This document shows positions 38,860 to 50,208 of a stretch of DNA of 64,000 nt, piece by piece. Each line of letters starts with the position of its first letter. Within the stretch, counting starts at the first letter, position 1. This DNA is from Acipenser ruthenus (lineage: Eukaryota > Chordata > Actinopteri > Acipenseriformes > Acipenseridae). The position numbers were made by a program, and so were the translations under genes. The DNA lies in contig NC_081243.1 of NCBI RefSeq assembly GCF_902713425.1, positions 6,427,845-6,491,844 on the forward strand, in the 5' to 3' direction. Below the pieces are notes generated by a model that made no database searches, was not told the DNA's origin, and was given only the letters and a program-made list of their open reading frames with translations.

Positions 38860-41363
38860 ATGGATAGTAGTGAAAGTGACGGCGAAAGTGATCAACTTTC
38901 TGGGTTGGAGAGCGCTGATTCAATGTCTGAAGCAGCATTTGAAGATGGATTGGATCCTCTTCAGGATTTGTAAGTATAATGGATCCACACTACATTTTAT
39001 TATTATTATTATTATTATTATTATACATAATTTTCAATATGCATTTTTTTTACTGTAAGTATGTTATTAGAAAATGCAACCATTTGACTCTCAAGGGACA
39101 CATAGAAATAACGTTTTTTTAAAAACCATGTCTCATCTGTGCTGTGCTGCTCTATACAGTCTAATTTTTACATGCAATAGAAGTTGCAAGAAATAATTGT
39201 TTCTTCCTGACCGTCTTTATTGTTTTCTCATTGATGTTCACTGATTTATTGCATGGGAGTGTTTAGCAAACTTTTTTTTTTTTTAATTCCATGATTACAA
39301 GGAGTGATGTTACTCCCCTAGAGACAGTGTATGTTTTCTTAGCCGTTCAAGATAAGCTGTCTGCCTGCCCCAACAATCACTCACTCAGTTCCTTTGTTTG
39401 CCAATCAAAGTAAAGATGAAAGGAACTGAGGTGTTTTTAGTCTGGCAGCTTGATTTGAGAGCAGCCAAGTTCTCTGCAATCTCATTATTATTGTAGACAT
39501 TTAGCAGACACTTTTATCCATCAATGTTCACCTCTCAGCAGTGCAAATACTGTGCTTGAATCTGTTGCTCATTGATACTGTTAATGGAAATGTTATTCTA
39601 ATTTTCAATTCATTTCACTTTTTATTTTCAGTGAGGACACTGAAGAAAACCCTCCCCCCTCAAGTGAGAGTTTTTATGTTTCTCAGCGGAAAAGGAGACG
39701 ATCCATTCCCACCCCTCTCCCTTATATCACCTCAAGCATGCCTGCAAGACCAGTTGAGAGCAGGCGGGCAAGCACACCCACCCCCACCCCCACAACCTCA
39801 GACCCTGAGGAGAGGTGGAAATTTGTAACTGAGGATGACGTTGAACCTATGCAGCACCGCTTCTGTCCTGCACGAGCTCCTGGAGCACAACTGGATACTT
39901 CAAGAAAGTATTCCCCGCTAGACCTCTTCCAGCTTTACTTCAGCATGAACGTCGTTCAATCTTTGTGTACAAACACAAATAAAAATGGAGAAAAGCAGCA
40001 GGCCCAGGGGAAAAAATACCAGTGGGATCCAGTTTCAATCAAGGACTTCTACCAGTTTTTAGGAATCCGAATTTTAATGGGGCTACTGACAACTTCCACC
40101 GTGAGGGATTACTGGAGTCCACGTAAGCCTTATGGAATCCCATTCTGTCACACTGTGATGTCCAGGAAGAGATATGAAGCCATCGCTTGGACTCTGCACA
40201 TAAGTGACCCAGAGGAAGATAAAGAGAATGATCAGAAGAAAGGAACTCCACAACATGATCGCCTCTTCCGTCTCAGACCCCTCTTGGATTCCCTCCTCCT
40301 GTCCTGCAAGGCATACTACCACCCCCGACAGAACCTTTCAATTGATGAACGCACGGTGGCCTCAAAAGCCAGGATGGGGTTCAAGCAGTACATGAAAGCA
40401 AAGCCGACACAATGGGGCTTCAAGCTGTTCGTGCTGGCTGATGCCCACAACGGGTACACATGTGATTTCAACATCTACACAGGAAAATCCAAATCAGATT
40501 CTGGGAAAGGACTGAGTTATGACTCCGTTATGAACCTCATAAAGGTGTCATACTTAGGCACAGGGTACCATGTGTATGTTAACAATTTCTACACCAGCAC
40601 AACACTGTTTCGGGACCTTTACAAGCTCAAATTTGGAGCATGTGGGACCATTAGAGAAAATCGTCAGGGCTTCCCACGGACAAAAGAAAACGCCCTCCCT
40701 AAAAAAGCTGATAGGGGGACAATTCGCTGGATACGAAGCGACAAACTGCTGTACACCAAGTGGATGGATACACGTGAAGTGACGATGTGCAGTTCCATTC
40801 ATAAAGTGTACACAGGAGACAAAGTCCAGAAACGGGTAAGGAATGAAGATGGGATTTGGAGAACACAGAATGTTCCTGTTCCTGTTCCTACTCCTGTAAA
40901 GGCCTACAATCAGCACATGGGAGGGGTGGATTTGTCAGATGCCCTTATGAAGTATTACAACATGGCACAGAAAACCAAAAAGTGGTACAAGGAAATTTTT
41001 AATCATTTCATTGACATTGCTGTTGTCAACAGTTTTCTGCTCCATAAGGAATTGGCACAGGCTGCAAATACAAAGGCACTTTCACACAAAACGTTTAGAG
41101 AGGAGCTATGCAAGCAGCTGGTGGACATCGGGCTTGTGGAGCAGGAGGCCAGTGCGAGTACAGATAAACTCTGTGTCCCTGTAGCCATTACAGAGGGCAA
41201 GGAACTCGACCCCTCCATGAAGGCCTCCTTTGGGCGTAGACACTGTGCTTTGTGCAATGAAGGGAAACTGAGGAACAAAACACCCTGGAAATGCGAAGCC
41301 TGTGATGTGCCATTATGTGTCATTGTGGACAGAAACTGCTTCAAGAAATGGCACATGCGTTAG
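38860..41363 (+). CDS. piggyBac transposase, two exons, second catalytic Asp replaced by Asn
   Basis: Exon 1 runs from ATG 38860 to donor GATTT|GTAAGT (38969); exon 2 runs from acceptor TTTTCAG (39631) to the stop at 41363. The join restores the frame (LQDFEDTEENPPPSS) and gives 613 residues, the usual piggyBac size. The acidic N-terminus (RFSVSEDLEEMDSSESDGES) is typical; its upstream frame lacks an ATG, so the true start may be lost by an indel near 38800-38840 or lie in another exon. Catalytic domain: D275 in LSIDERTV and D470 in MGGVDLSD are kept, but the middle acidic residue is N354 (YVNNFYTS, family YVDNFYTS). The C-terminal cysteine-rich domain (CALCNEGKL, CEACDVPLC, CFKKWH) is intact. 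There are no internal stops. It cannot be expected to catalyse transposition; it may be a recently dead transposon or a domesticated gene. TIRs were not found. Confidence 0.85.
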
Positions 41364-43526
41364 GAAAAAAAGACTTTATAGCAACTTAGGGATGCAAGTA
41401 ATTCATTTGTTCATTTTGTACAGTTCATGGTGTAATTAGGTTTTTGTTCAATTGTATGTATTGTTTGAAAGAAAATATTTGATTTGAAGTAAACACTTTT
41501 TTGAAAAAAAAACAACTCTTCATTATTTGGATAAGGGCGTCTGCTTAGCAGACGTCCTGGATAAGGGCGTCTGCTAAGAAATAAATAATAAATAATAATT
41601 TTGCTTCTTGACTTTTACATACTTTCAAGCGAGTAACACAAATACAGAATCAAGTACTGAAAATTCAGAGCTACAAAACATTCTCAGTAGCAACATTCTC
41701 CTGCACAAACACACAGTTATGTGAGAGCAATGTGCCTGACAGTTGTGGCATATGGCTTGAGAGTATTTGTCATCATGCATACTCATCATGGATACATTTC
41801 GGGCACCCCAAAGCTCTCCAAAAAGGCCACCTTTTGAATGAAATATTGGACAAAAAAAAAGAGGATTACAAAATCTAATTCATGTGGCAATGGATAGCAT
41901 GTGAGGTGCCAGAAGTTAACGTCCCTTTTAGAACTTGCTCAAGAAACTAGTATATCAATTGACATAAAGATTTACACAATGTTCATTGTTGGAGAGGTTT
42001 GGGGACACTTGGGCCTAGCTTTGTAAAAACTCCTGTAGAATTTGATCCCTTTGTTCAAACAGTTCTAAATTTTTACCTATAGTAGACATGTTGGTGAAGC
42101 ACTGGAAAGAAATCTGGCTCTTTTCATATGCTACAAGTTGAAAAAATGACTATAGAAAATAAAAAAAAAATGAAAAGCGTTTGTTTTTTTTATGTATTTT
42201 CTTCTGGATATCTCCTTCCAGTGTGGTACTGAGTAAGACTTTGATCACACCTGAGGTTTTACTCCTGATGCCCAAGGGGTTCAAGCCCTGAACCATGCCT
42301 GTGCTGTCTATACTTTGGAAGATATTGTGATTTATTTAAGGGCACAGCCCCCCAGGCAGAAATTGCCTGTGAGGGGCTGGGGTTTAAACAGGTTAAGTAT
42401 GAAATTTGAATAGAACTTGAAATCTCCAACTACTTTATAAGCTGAAGAATATTAACCAAATTGTTAGTTCACTTGAGTTCATTTAAATAACTCAGAGCTC
42501 AGTTGGAACAAAACCCAGCAGAGACAAGGGGTCCCCATGACCAGGGCTGTGAACCACTGCTTTAGAAGTGAAGAAAGGTTACTGTTCTTTGAGACTAAAA
42601 CAATTGGCATGTGAATTGTAAAAGATAATCAGAACGATTAGAATATGAACACATCTGAAGTGAGACGATGGCCATGTTTGCATGCAAAAAGTGAAAAACG
42701 TGTTCCGTTATAACTTGCGCTCTTTTGGTAATGACTTCCTTACAGTGCCGTTTGCATGTGAGTTAATTTTATCGAGAGAAATTGTCCTTCCAAATGCAAA
42801 CGAGCCCAAGATGAAGGAAATATGAGTGGGTTTATTTAAATATCACAGAATGCGCTGAAGCATAGTACTGTGTGATGACAAGTGTACTCGTTATAAATGT
42901 TATGTATGTGTGGCATAGTAATGAGACCATTGAAAGGAGATAAGATACAGTCTATCAGTGGGTTTGTTTTTTTAATTTTTAACTGAAGGGGTGAATGTTT
43001 GTTTATTTTTTGTTGGTTTAGCATTAACTGACTTATGAATGTGAACAGACCTTGAATGTGTGTGTAGGTTGGCACAGAATGATCATCTTTGGATTGAAAT
43101 TATAGTTCTGTAATGTGGTTCTTAATGAACAGTACACAATTTCACTGGAATACTTAAAAAAAAAAAAAAATAATAATAATAAAAATGAAGAGCTTAAACA
43201 AAGTCACGTCGTCTACAGTCGTTACTGCAGTTTTGATTTTAATCCGTGACTCTTCAAAACTTCTAAAGGATCTCTACTGTAAGGCTGTTTCAGAGAACGT
43301 TTGAATCCTCAGCAACCCATCGACCTTCCCAGCGGTGGTGACTTGCTTTGTCGTCGGAAGTGAAACCACCTCCTGTACCAGTAGAGCAATGGAAAGTACA
43401 TCCTTTTTTCCCTCCATTGTAAGCCTGTAAGTTTTTGGTTTACTATTTTTTTGCGAACCACCTTGGTGTTTTCAACATCCTCCTATTATTAAAGCAAACC
43501 TTTCCAATTATGATCACGTTTTAAAT
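41364..43526. other. 3' flank of the piggyBac gene; repeats
   Basis: A SINE tail fragment lies at 41524-41600 (GATAAGGGCGTCTGCT occurs twice around an inverted GCAGACGTCC). At 42480-42555 the sequence AACAAAACCCAGCAGAGACA followed by GTGAACCACTG resembles one end of a hAT-Charlie-type MITE; a relative lies at 12280-12370. No gene recognised. The stretch 42330-42397, with short GC-rich inverted repeats ahead of TTAA, could be the piggyBac right end, but I found no matching left end. Confidence 0.4.
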
Positions 43527-46009
43527 TAGGGCTGGGACGATAGTGCTTTTTTTACTATCAATGCATCGTTTTCATGAAGACCCAATGCATTGTTTTTTCA
43601 TCACAAAAAAAAACGTGTAAATAAGTACACATATTTTCATCAAATCTAATCACAAAAAGTAGGGCAGCAGTGTGGAGTAGCAGTTAGGGCTCTGGACTCT
43701 TGACCGGAGGGTCGTGGGTTCAATCCCAGGTGAGGGACACTGCTGATGTACCCTTGAGCAAGGTACTTTACCTAGATTGCTCTAGTAGAAAAAAAACACT
43801 GTATAAATGGGTAATTGTATGTAAAAAAAATAATAATAATAATGTGATATCTTGTAACAATTGTAAGTCGCCCTGGATAAGGGCATCTGCTAAGAAATAA
43901 ATAATAAAAGTAAACATTTCTCCAGTTGAATTTAACTACACATTTGTAATTGTTTAGTCACACTGTTGGTGAGGTTCCTCACAAAAGGTTAATAAAATAT
44001 TACTGTTTTACTTTAAGATGTCTTGACATTTTATTCAGAAACATTATGACATCGACGTTCTCCGGTTTCAAAGAACGGAGTTTGTTCTCAAGCATCCCTG
44101 CTTTGCTGAACACACGCTCGCTTGGGACCGATGTTGCAGGGATACTTAACATGCTCTTTGCCAAGGGTGCTAGGTTAGGAAAGCGTGTTCAGGTTATTTT
44201 TCCGCCAAATCGGGGGAACTTTGCTGATTAGTGGAGTTTCAGAAGCATAAATCATAATCTCTTGTTGGATTAAGATTTCCTTGGAAGCAGTGTGTGTTTT
44301 GTTGCTGTCCATGAAGTAACAGTTCCATTGCTTGTTCTGTATTTGTTTTTAAGAGGCAAGTCCTCACTTGTACAGGGATGATTTCTGTCATTTTCAAGGT
44401 TGTCCTCCACCAGCCTCACTAGTTTGGAAGACCATGCTACAGACATGCGGTCTTTGGCATGTTTGTATAGGAAATCCAGATGGCTATCGTGGGGTCAGGA
44501 AATGACACAAAAAGCAGTGGCATAACCTCATTACTTGGGTCATTCAGCTGATGTAAACAAAATCACTGAGACACTAGCTTATCTCTCAAACTCTGTGTAA
44601 CTGGAATTAGCAAATCAGTTGAATTTGAAGAAGACAATGTCTCCTCTTCCTGAGGGACTTCAGTCAGTCTGTGTTTTATCCCTGTTGCAAGTGGGTACAA
44701 ACAACTAGCCATAATGTTTTTCTCTGCACTCAAAGTACTGTCTCCAGTTTGAATGGCTGTAGTAGTATCGCAGCCATTAGCGTCGTGAGATCTAAAGTAG
44801 CTGCGTCAGACTTTTTGGTCAAATCTGGTTTTGACAAAACAGCAATAACTGGCCATTTTAATTCAAGACGTTCAAACATATAATAATCCATGTTCCACCT
44901 TGTTTGTACATCCTGTATTAACTTGAGTGCTGCTTTTTCTGTGTTCAGCATTTTTGTTTGTTTTATTTAAAACACTTGTTGCCATCTCACTCTCTTTAAA
45001 ATGTGCAACCAGTCTCCTTGCTGCTGCCAGTAACGTATGGACTTGTCGTGCATCCTCCAAGCTTTTCTGAATGCAGAGATTTATTGTGCCATGCACAGCT
45101 CACACTTGCCACGTTACCAAAAAGTAACACAGCACTCTCGCATACATACACTCTCGCGTTGTCATGAACACAGCCTGTTACTTTTGTAGCCACATCAAAA
45201 TCTGTTCATCTGATTGATCGCTTCTGCTAAATTCACAGCTGTGTGTCTCTCGTGTAATTTTCGCTAATACTTTTGACTCGAGTTCCCAGTTTTGCTTAAT
45301 GTAATGGCAGGTGACTGTTAAACGCTTCTTGTGCCATGCTTGCCCATAGATCGGGAGTGATTGAATTACACTCCTGACTTGAAGCTTTTCCTTTGCACGT
45401 TTGATCCAGAGTAATGCATTTGGAGATTGTCTTTCGACAGGGCATTTCATAGCCCGGAGCAAGATTCGCAATCAGATTTTTAAATGCAGCTCCCTCTACT
45501 ATACTAACAGGGCTGATATCTTGTGTGACAACATCCACTATCAGGCCTGTTATTTCTTTTTTTGATTTGACGCTTTTTGGTTCAACTTTCTTTCCAGAAT
45601 AAGCTGTCACTGAAGGTTGCTTCCTTTTGTTTTTTACTTGTGTTCCCGCTGTCGTATTTTGTCGGGTGCTGTCTTACTAAATGATCCTGCAGGTTGGTGG
45701 TTTTGCCACGGAAGCTCTTTAGAACTACACTAACAGAGCGTTTCACCTTTCCACTTCCTTCTTTTGTTAGTCTCTGTAGTCTTTTTTTTTTTTTTGTCAC
45801 GCTTATTACTCTGCAAACGTACGTGCTGCGTAGTGGGCGGGGAGGTTTTTATTGTTATTTAAAGGAACCAAAGGCAAGGAATAAGACTGTAGATTTAAAT
45901 TCACGGTCTTAAGAAAAAAGGGTCCTATTAATGAACTGATACAGGTGTGTCGTCCCCCCCCAACCATCGATTGGTTATTCCAATGATTCGATGCTTTGTC
46001 CCAGCTCTA
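43527..46009 (-). mobile_element. hAT transposon with BED-type transposase (decayed)
   Basis: Ends are TAGGGCTGGGAC at 43527 and GTCCCAGCTCTA ending at 46009, inside TTTTAAAT (43519-43526) and TTTTAATC (46010-46017), a near-matching 8-bp target duplication. The minus strand encodes, in several frames, a ZBED-like transposase: BED-finger remnant (GKTTNLQDHLVRQHP, near 45700; its cysteines are gone), the central SVIQSLPIYGQAWHKKRLTV, LIQDVQTRWN (near 44910), and the hAT dimerisation motif ATSVPSERVFSKAGMLENKL (near 44110). Multiple stops and frameshifts separate the blocks. A type 1 SINE sits inside at 43661. Confidence 0.88.
43661..43910 (+). repeat. tRNA-derived SINE (type 1) inside the hAT element
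   Basis: Full copy from GGGCAGCAGTGTGGAGTAGC to GTAAGTCGCCCTGGATAAGG and an A/T-rich tail, lying within the right-hand part of the minus-strand hAT transposon, so it arrived after that element. Confidence 0.88.
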
Positions 46010-46017
46010 TTTTAATC

Positions 46018-46567
46018 ATTATGAACTTATACAAAGACTTCTCATTAATAGACACGGTGTTTGCATTTTCTGTTTACTTCTGGTGTCTAATGCGTTTGTG
46101 TCATTTACCTGACCAGCGCATTGCCATATGGGATATCGAGTTTTCTTAAACAAAATTGGGTAGCTGGTGATAAAAAGGGGATCGCTAGTCTTGTACATCT
46201 GAGTTTAGAATCGTACTGAAGGGTCATTCCGCAGTAAAACTGACATGAATAACAAAAAATAAGTGCCTTAATCTTTTCATTCAAATGACCTATGATGATT
46301 TAGCAATGTTTTTTACATTTAAACATTTGTTAAAATATATATAATTTCATACTTTTTTGAATGGAAGTTTCATTTAAAAAAAAAAAAAAGTTGAATTTAC
46401 TTGAAACTGCAAATTACCTGATGACTCAAAGTACTTCAAAACTGAACAATTAAATATGTGAATGTATTTACTAAAATTCCAAGTATTTGCTATTGCAAGG
46501 GTTCAATATTAATCCCAAAGAAATGTCACTAAGAATTTTCTAACCTCATACCAGCAGCAACAATATG
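46018..46567. other. Intergenic between hAT and Tc1 elements
   Basis: AT-rich, with an A-run at 46376-46389. Nothing recognised. Confidence 0.5.
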
Positions 46568-48110
46568 CAATGCCGTGAAAAAGTATTTCCCCCTGTGTGA
46601 TTTTCTGCGTTTTTGCATATTTTTGACACTGAATGTTATCAGATCTTCAACCAAAACCTAATATTAGATAAACGGGACCCGGAGTGAACAAATAACCCAA
46701 TGACCCTGTGTGAAAAAGTAATCTCCCCCTTAGACTCAATAACTGGTTACGCCACCTTTTAGCAGCAATAACTGCAACCAAACGCTTCCTGTAGTTATTG
46801 ATTATTCTCTCACAGCGTTGTGGAGGAATTTTGGCCCACTCCTTCATGCAGAACTGCTTCAAATCAGTGACATTTGTGGGTTTTTGAGCATGAACTGCTT
46901 GTTACAGGTCCTGCCACAAGATCTCAATGGGGTTTAGGTCTGGACTTTGACTAGGCCATTCCAAAACTTTACATTTCTTGTTCTTCAACCATTCTGATGT
47001 AGACTTGCTTGTGTGTTTTGGATCATTGTCTTGCTGCATGACCTAGGTATGCTTCATCTCATGGACAGATGGCCTGACATTCTTCTGTAGAATTCTTTGA
47101 TGGAGCAGAATTCATTGGTCCTTCAATGGTGGCAAGGCATCCAGGTCCTGATGCAGCAAAGGATCCCCAAACCATGACACTACCACCACCATGCTTGACC
47201 GTTGGTATGAGGTTCTTACTGTGGAATGCAGTGTTTAGTTTTCGCCAGACATAACGGGGCCCATGTCGGCCAAAAATTTCCTCTTCTGACTCATCTGTCC
47301 ATAGAACATTGTTCCAGAACTCTTGAGGATCATCAGGTGCTTTTTCGGCAAACTTGAGACAAGCATTCATGCTCTTAGTGAGCAATGGTTTCCACCTTGC
47401 TACTCTGCCATGAATCCCATTTTTACCCAGTGTCTTTCTGATGGTGGAGCCATGAACACTGACCTTAGCTGAGGCGAGAGAGGCCTGCAGATCCCTGGAT
47501 GTTGTTATAGGATTCTTTGTGACTTCCTGGACGATTTTACGCCTTGCTCTTGGAGATTTTGGTAGGACGGCCACTCCTGGGAAGATTCAAACTTTCTACA
47601 TTTGGACAATATGGCTCTGTCTGTGGTTCGGTGGAGCCCCAGAGCCTTAGAAATGGCTTTGTAACCCTTTCCAGACTGATAGACATAAACAACTTTTTTT
47701 CCGGAGGTCTTCGGGAATTTCTTTTGTTCATGGCATGATGTGCCTCTAGAACCTGTGTGCGGACAACTTCACTCTGATGGTAAGGGCAAAGTTAGATTTA
47801 TATTGGGCAGGGCTGGCCCAAATCAGGCCTGGTTGTTAACCAAAGTACTCAAACAGCTGACCCTAATTATCCCTTTAATTGGGTTGAGTTAACTGGGGGG
47901 GGGGGCAATAACTTTTTCCCACCTGAAAATTGCATGTTTGATTACCTTGCACACCAAACAAATGAATGAAGCACCAAACTTTGGTGTCATTTTTTCTCTG
48001 ACTCCCTCTATGTACTACTACAACCCACAAAAAAATCTGACCAAATACAGTGAAAAATGTGCAAAAAGGAAGAAAATCATACAGGGGGCAAATACTTTTC
48101 CACGGCACTG
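46568..48110 (-). mobile_element. Tc1-type DNA transposon (decayed, full length)
   Basis: Ends: CAATGCCGTGAAAAAGTATT at 46568 and AATACTTTTCCACGGCACTG ending at 48110, followed by TA. The minus strand encodes a Tc1-family transposase: helix-turn-helix part with NLPRSGRPTKISK (near 47565), then 47059-47574 with TTSRDLQASL, VARWKPLLTK and the first Asp in LWTDES; further on the second Asp lies in a QDNDPKHT-like block (near 47030) and the Glu in [11 protein letters not shown] (near 46930). All three catalytic residues are recognisable, but frames shift at least twice. The left TA has become TG. It is inactive. Confidence 0.88.
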
Positions 48111-48713
48111 TACCAGGAATATAACTGGAAACTTCAGCTGTAACTTTGTCAAATCAACAATTATACAGGTGTCCCACACACAGTGATGTAGTCTAGACCA
48201 AACGTACCAAGACCAATATATATTTTTGTTGTGACCAAAGTGCGTGTGTGTGTGTGAGAGAGAGCATGCTTGCGTGCGCGTCATATATAATTTAGTGTGT
48301 GTAAGAAAAACGGTTTTGTCACTTGCATTAAATCCTGTTTTTTAACATTTTGTTTTTCAAAGCCAGCATAACGCTATGCAACACAGTCCGTTTAATTACC
48401 GTATACAAGTTTTAAATGTTTACAATGTTTTACAACTCGACAATGTTGCCGAATTTGTCATTCAAAGTTGTTTAGTTTTAATCAGTTTTGTCTGCTTGTT
48501 ACTTTTTTCAGCCAACACATTTAAATGACCCTTGTTTGTTACATATTAAAAGATTGTTTTAAACGTTACAATGTAAATGTTTTTTTTTTTTTTTTTTTTT
48601 TTTTACATGAAACTTGTACTTGTATAGGTATATAAATGTCAACTGCTGTGGATAAACGCATCAGCCAAATCAATTAATATGACATGTAGTTATTTATTTC
48701 ATGGACTTTGCTT

Positions 48714-48726
48714 CCCCCTAGTGGCA
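48714..48726 (-). promoter_or_regulatory. CTCF-like motif, duplicate
   Basis: Same TGCCACTAGGGGG on the minus strand as in copy 1 of the segmental duplication. Motif evidence only. Confidence 0.35.
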
Positions 48727-49564
48727 CACATTCTTCATGACATTTCACAAGATTTTTATTTCAATGTTCTATTTATTTTCAGGACCGGTATTACTGTATG
48801 GCAAATTTAGTTCCGTTTGTTATTCATGGAGCTATTATTTAACATTGATGTACATGTTAGAACCAATCATTGCGATGCATTTCAGAAGATAATGGAAAAG
48901 TACGACCTGCTTTATCGTCTCCTATTGTGTTTAGAAGCAGAGTGGCTGTGCTTGCCGTGGTCCAGTTAACCCAACAGCAAATATGCGGAGATACTAAAAA
49001 TGTTCTCTGATCTATTTTAGAAATATATATGTTTTGATGATAATGTTTTTGCATTCTGATTTTCGAAGTTTTATATAGCCTAATTATTTTTGAATGTTGC
49101 ATTCCACAGCACAGTCAAATAAGAAATGCGATTACATGCAAAGCGCACTTATTATTTTTGAAAAAAGAATCACTTGTGTTAATATTTTCTGACCAAGACA
49201 AACCCGAATTTGCCTCTAAATATTCCACTAGGAGTTGTTGCGTTATACAGCGTTTTACCGCTCTTACCCGGTATGTGTTCACGTTTCAAAGTATGGTCAG
49301 ATACAGTTGTGTTACTCTTTTAATTCGTTTAAACTGCATAGGCGGTTGCTATGCGCCAGGTGAGATATGGCTGTTAATGGGTTTCGAATCACCTTTCTCG
49401 TTTAGAACCTCCTTTTAATCTGGAGCCCGTCAGGCAATAAAGGAGATTATTCTTCTTCACAATTACCTGGAAATGGCGCATAAAGAAACAAAGGCTGTGA
49501 GGATAAAGCGCTCCACTTAACAAACTGGTCTCAACTGGATCGAGCAGAGCAATCCACCTGCAGC

Positions 49565-49786
49565 GTGAGGTGCAAGGCAGGATGGTGTTTTAAAATAACA
49601 CGCTTCTCACAGCAAACAGTCTCCAGGGTGTACTTTCAAATGCATGCTGAACAGACACCTTTGTTTTCTGTTAAAAATGACGCGGCCATGTCTTCTATGC
49701 ATCCTACTTACTTACAGGTAGAGGAGGTTATAAGCACATCCAAGCCAGAAGACGACCCATACGTCATATACAATGTATTTTATTAA
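49565..49786 (+). CDS. Possible small ORF or exon, duplicated copy 2
   Basis: The duplicate of the 73-codon open stretch at 27448, still open. At KVEE the codon AAG became CAG, creating CTTACAGGTAGAG. The donor-like GTATGT of copy 1 is GTATTT here. The product is unknown and it may be non-coding. Confidence 0.2.
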   Translation: MRCKAGWCFKITRFSQQTVSRVYFQMHAEQTPLFSVKNDAAMSSMHPTYLQVEEVISTSKPEDDPYVIYNVFY

Positions 49787-49885
49787 TGTTTTGTTTGTGG
49801 GCGTGCTGTGAATGTGTTTTAACATTGTGCAAAAATTAAAAGAAGAATCCTTTAAATCTGAGTGGAAATTAACCGGTTAAAATGA

Positions 49886-50165
<280 letters not shown>

Positions 50166-50192
50166 AGATTTGGACACAAACACGAACACAAA

Positions 50193-50208
50193 GACTCTTT
50201 TAAGAGCC
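50193..50208 (+). terminator. Histone mRNA 3' stem-loop
   Basis: GACTCTTTTAAGAGCC, 28 nt after the H4 stop, matches the conserved GGCTCTTTT-AGAGCC stem-loop of replication-dependent histone mRNAs, with one base of the first arm changed. It is followed by GCCCACA, near the usual ACCCA flank. Confidence 0.85.

Noticed and set aside
38672-39058. A 128-codon open frame over piggyBac exon 1
   Set aside because: Different frame from the acidic N-terminus that joins exon 2; it runs through the donor site into a TTA microsatellite.
42330-42397. Possible right terminus of the piggyBac element (GC-rich inverted repeats before TTAA)
   Set aside because: No matching left terminus near 36.8-38.9 kb; TTAACCTGG at 37144 matches only a few bases.
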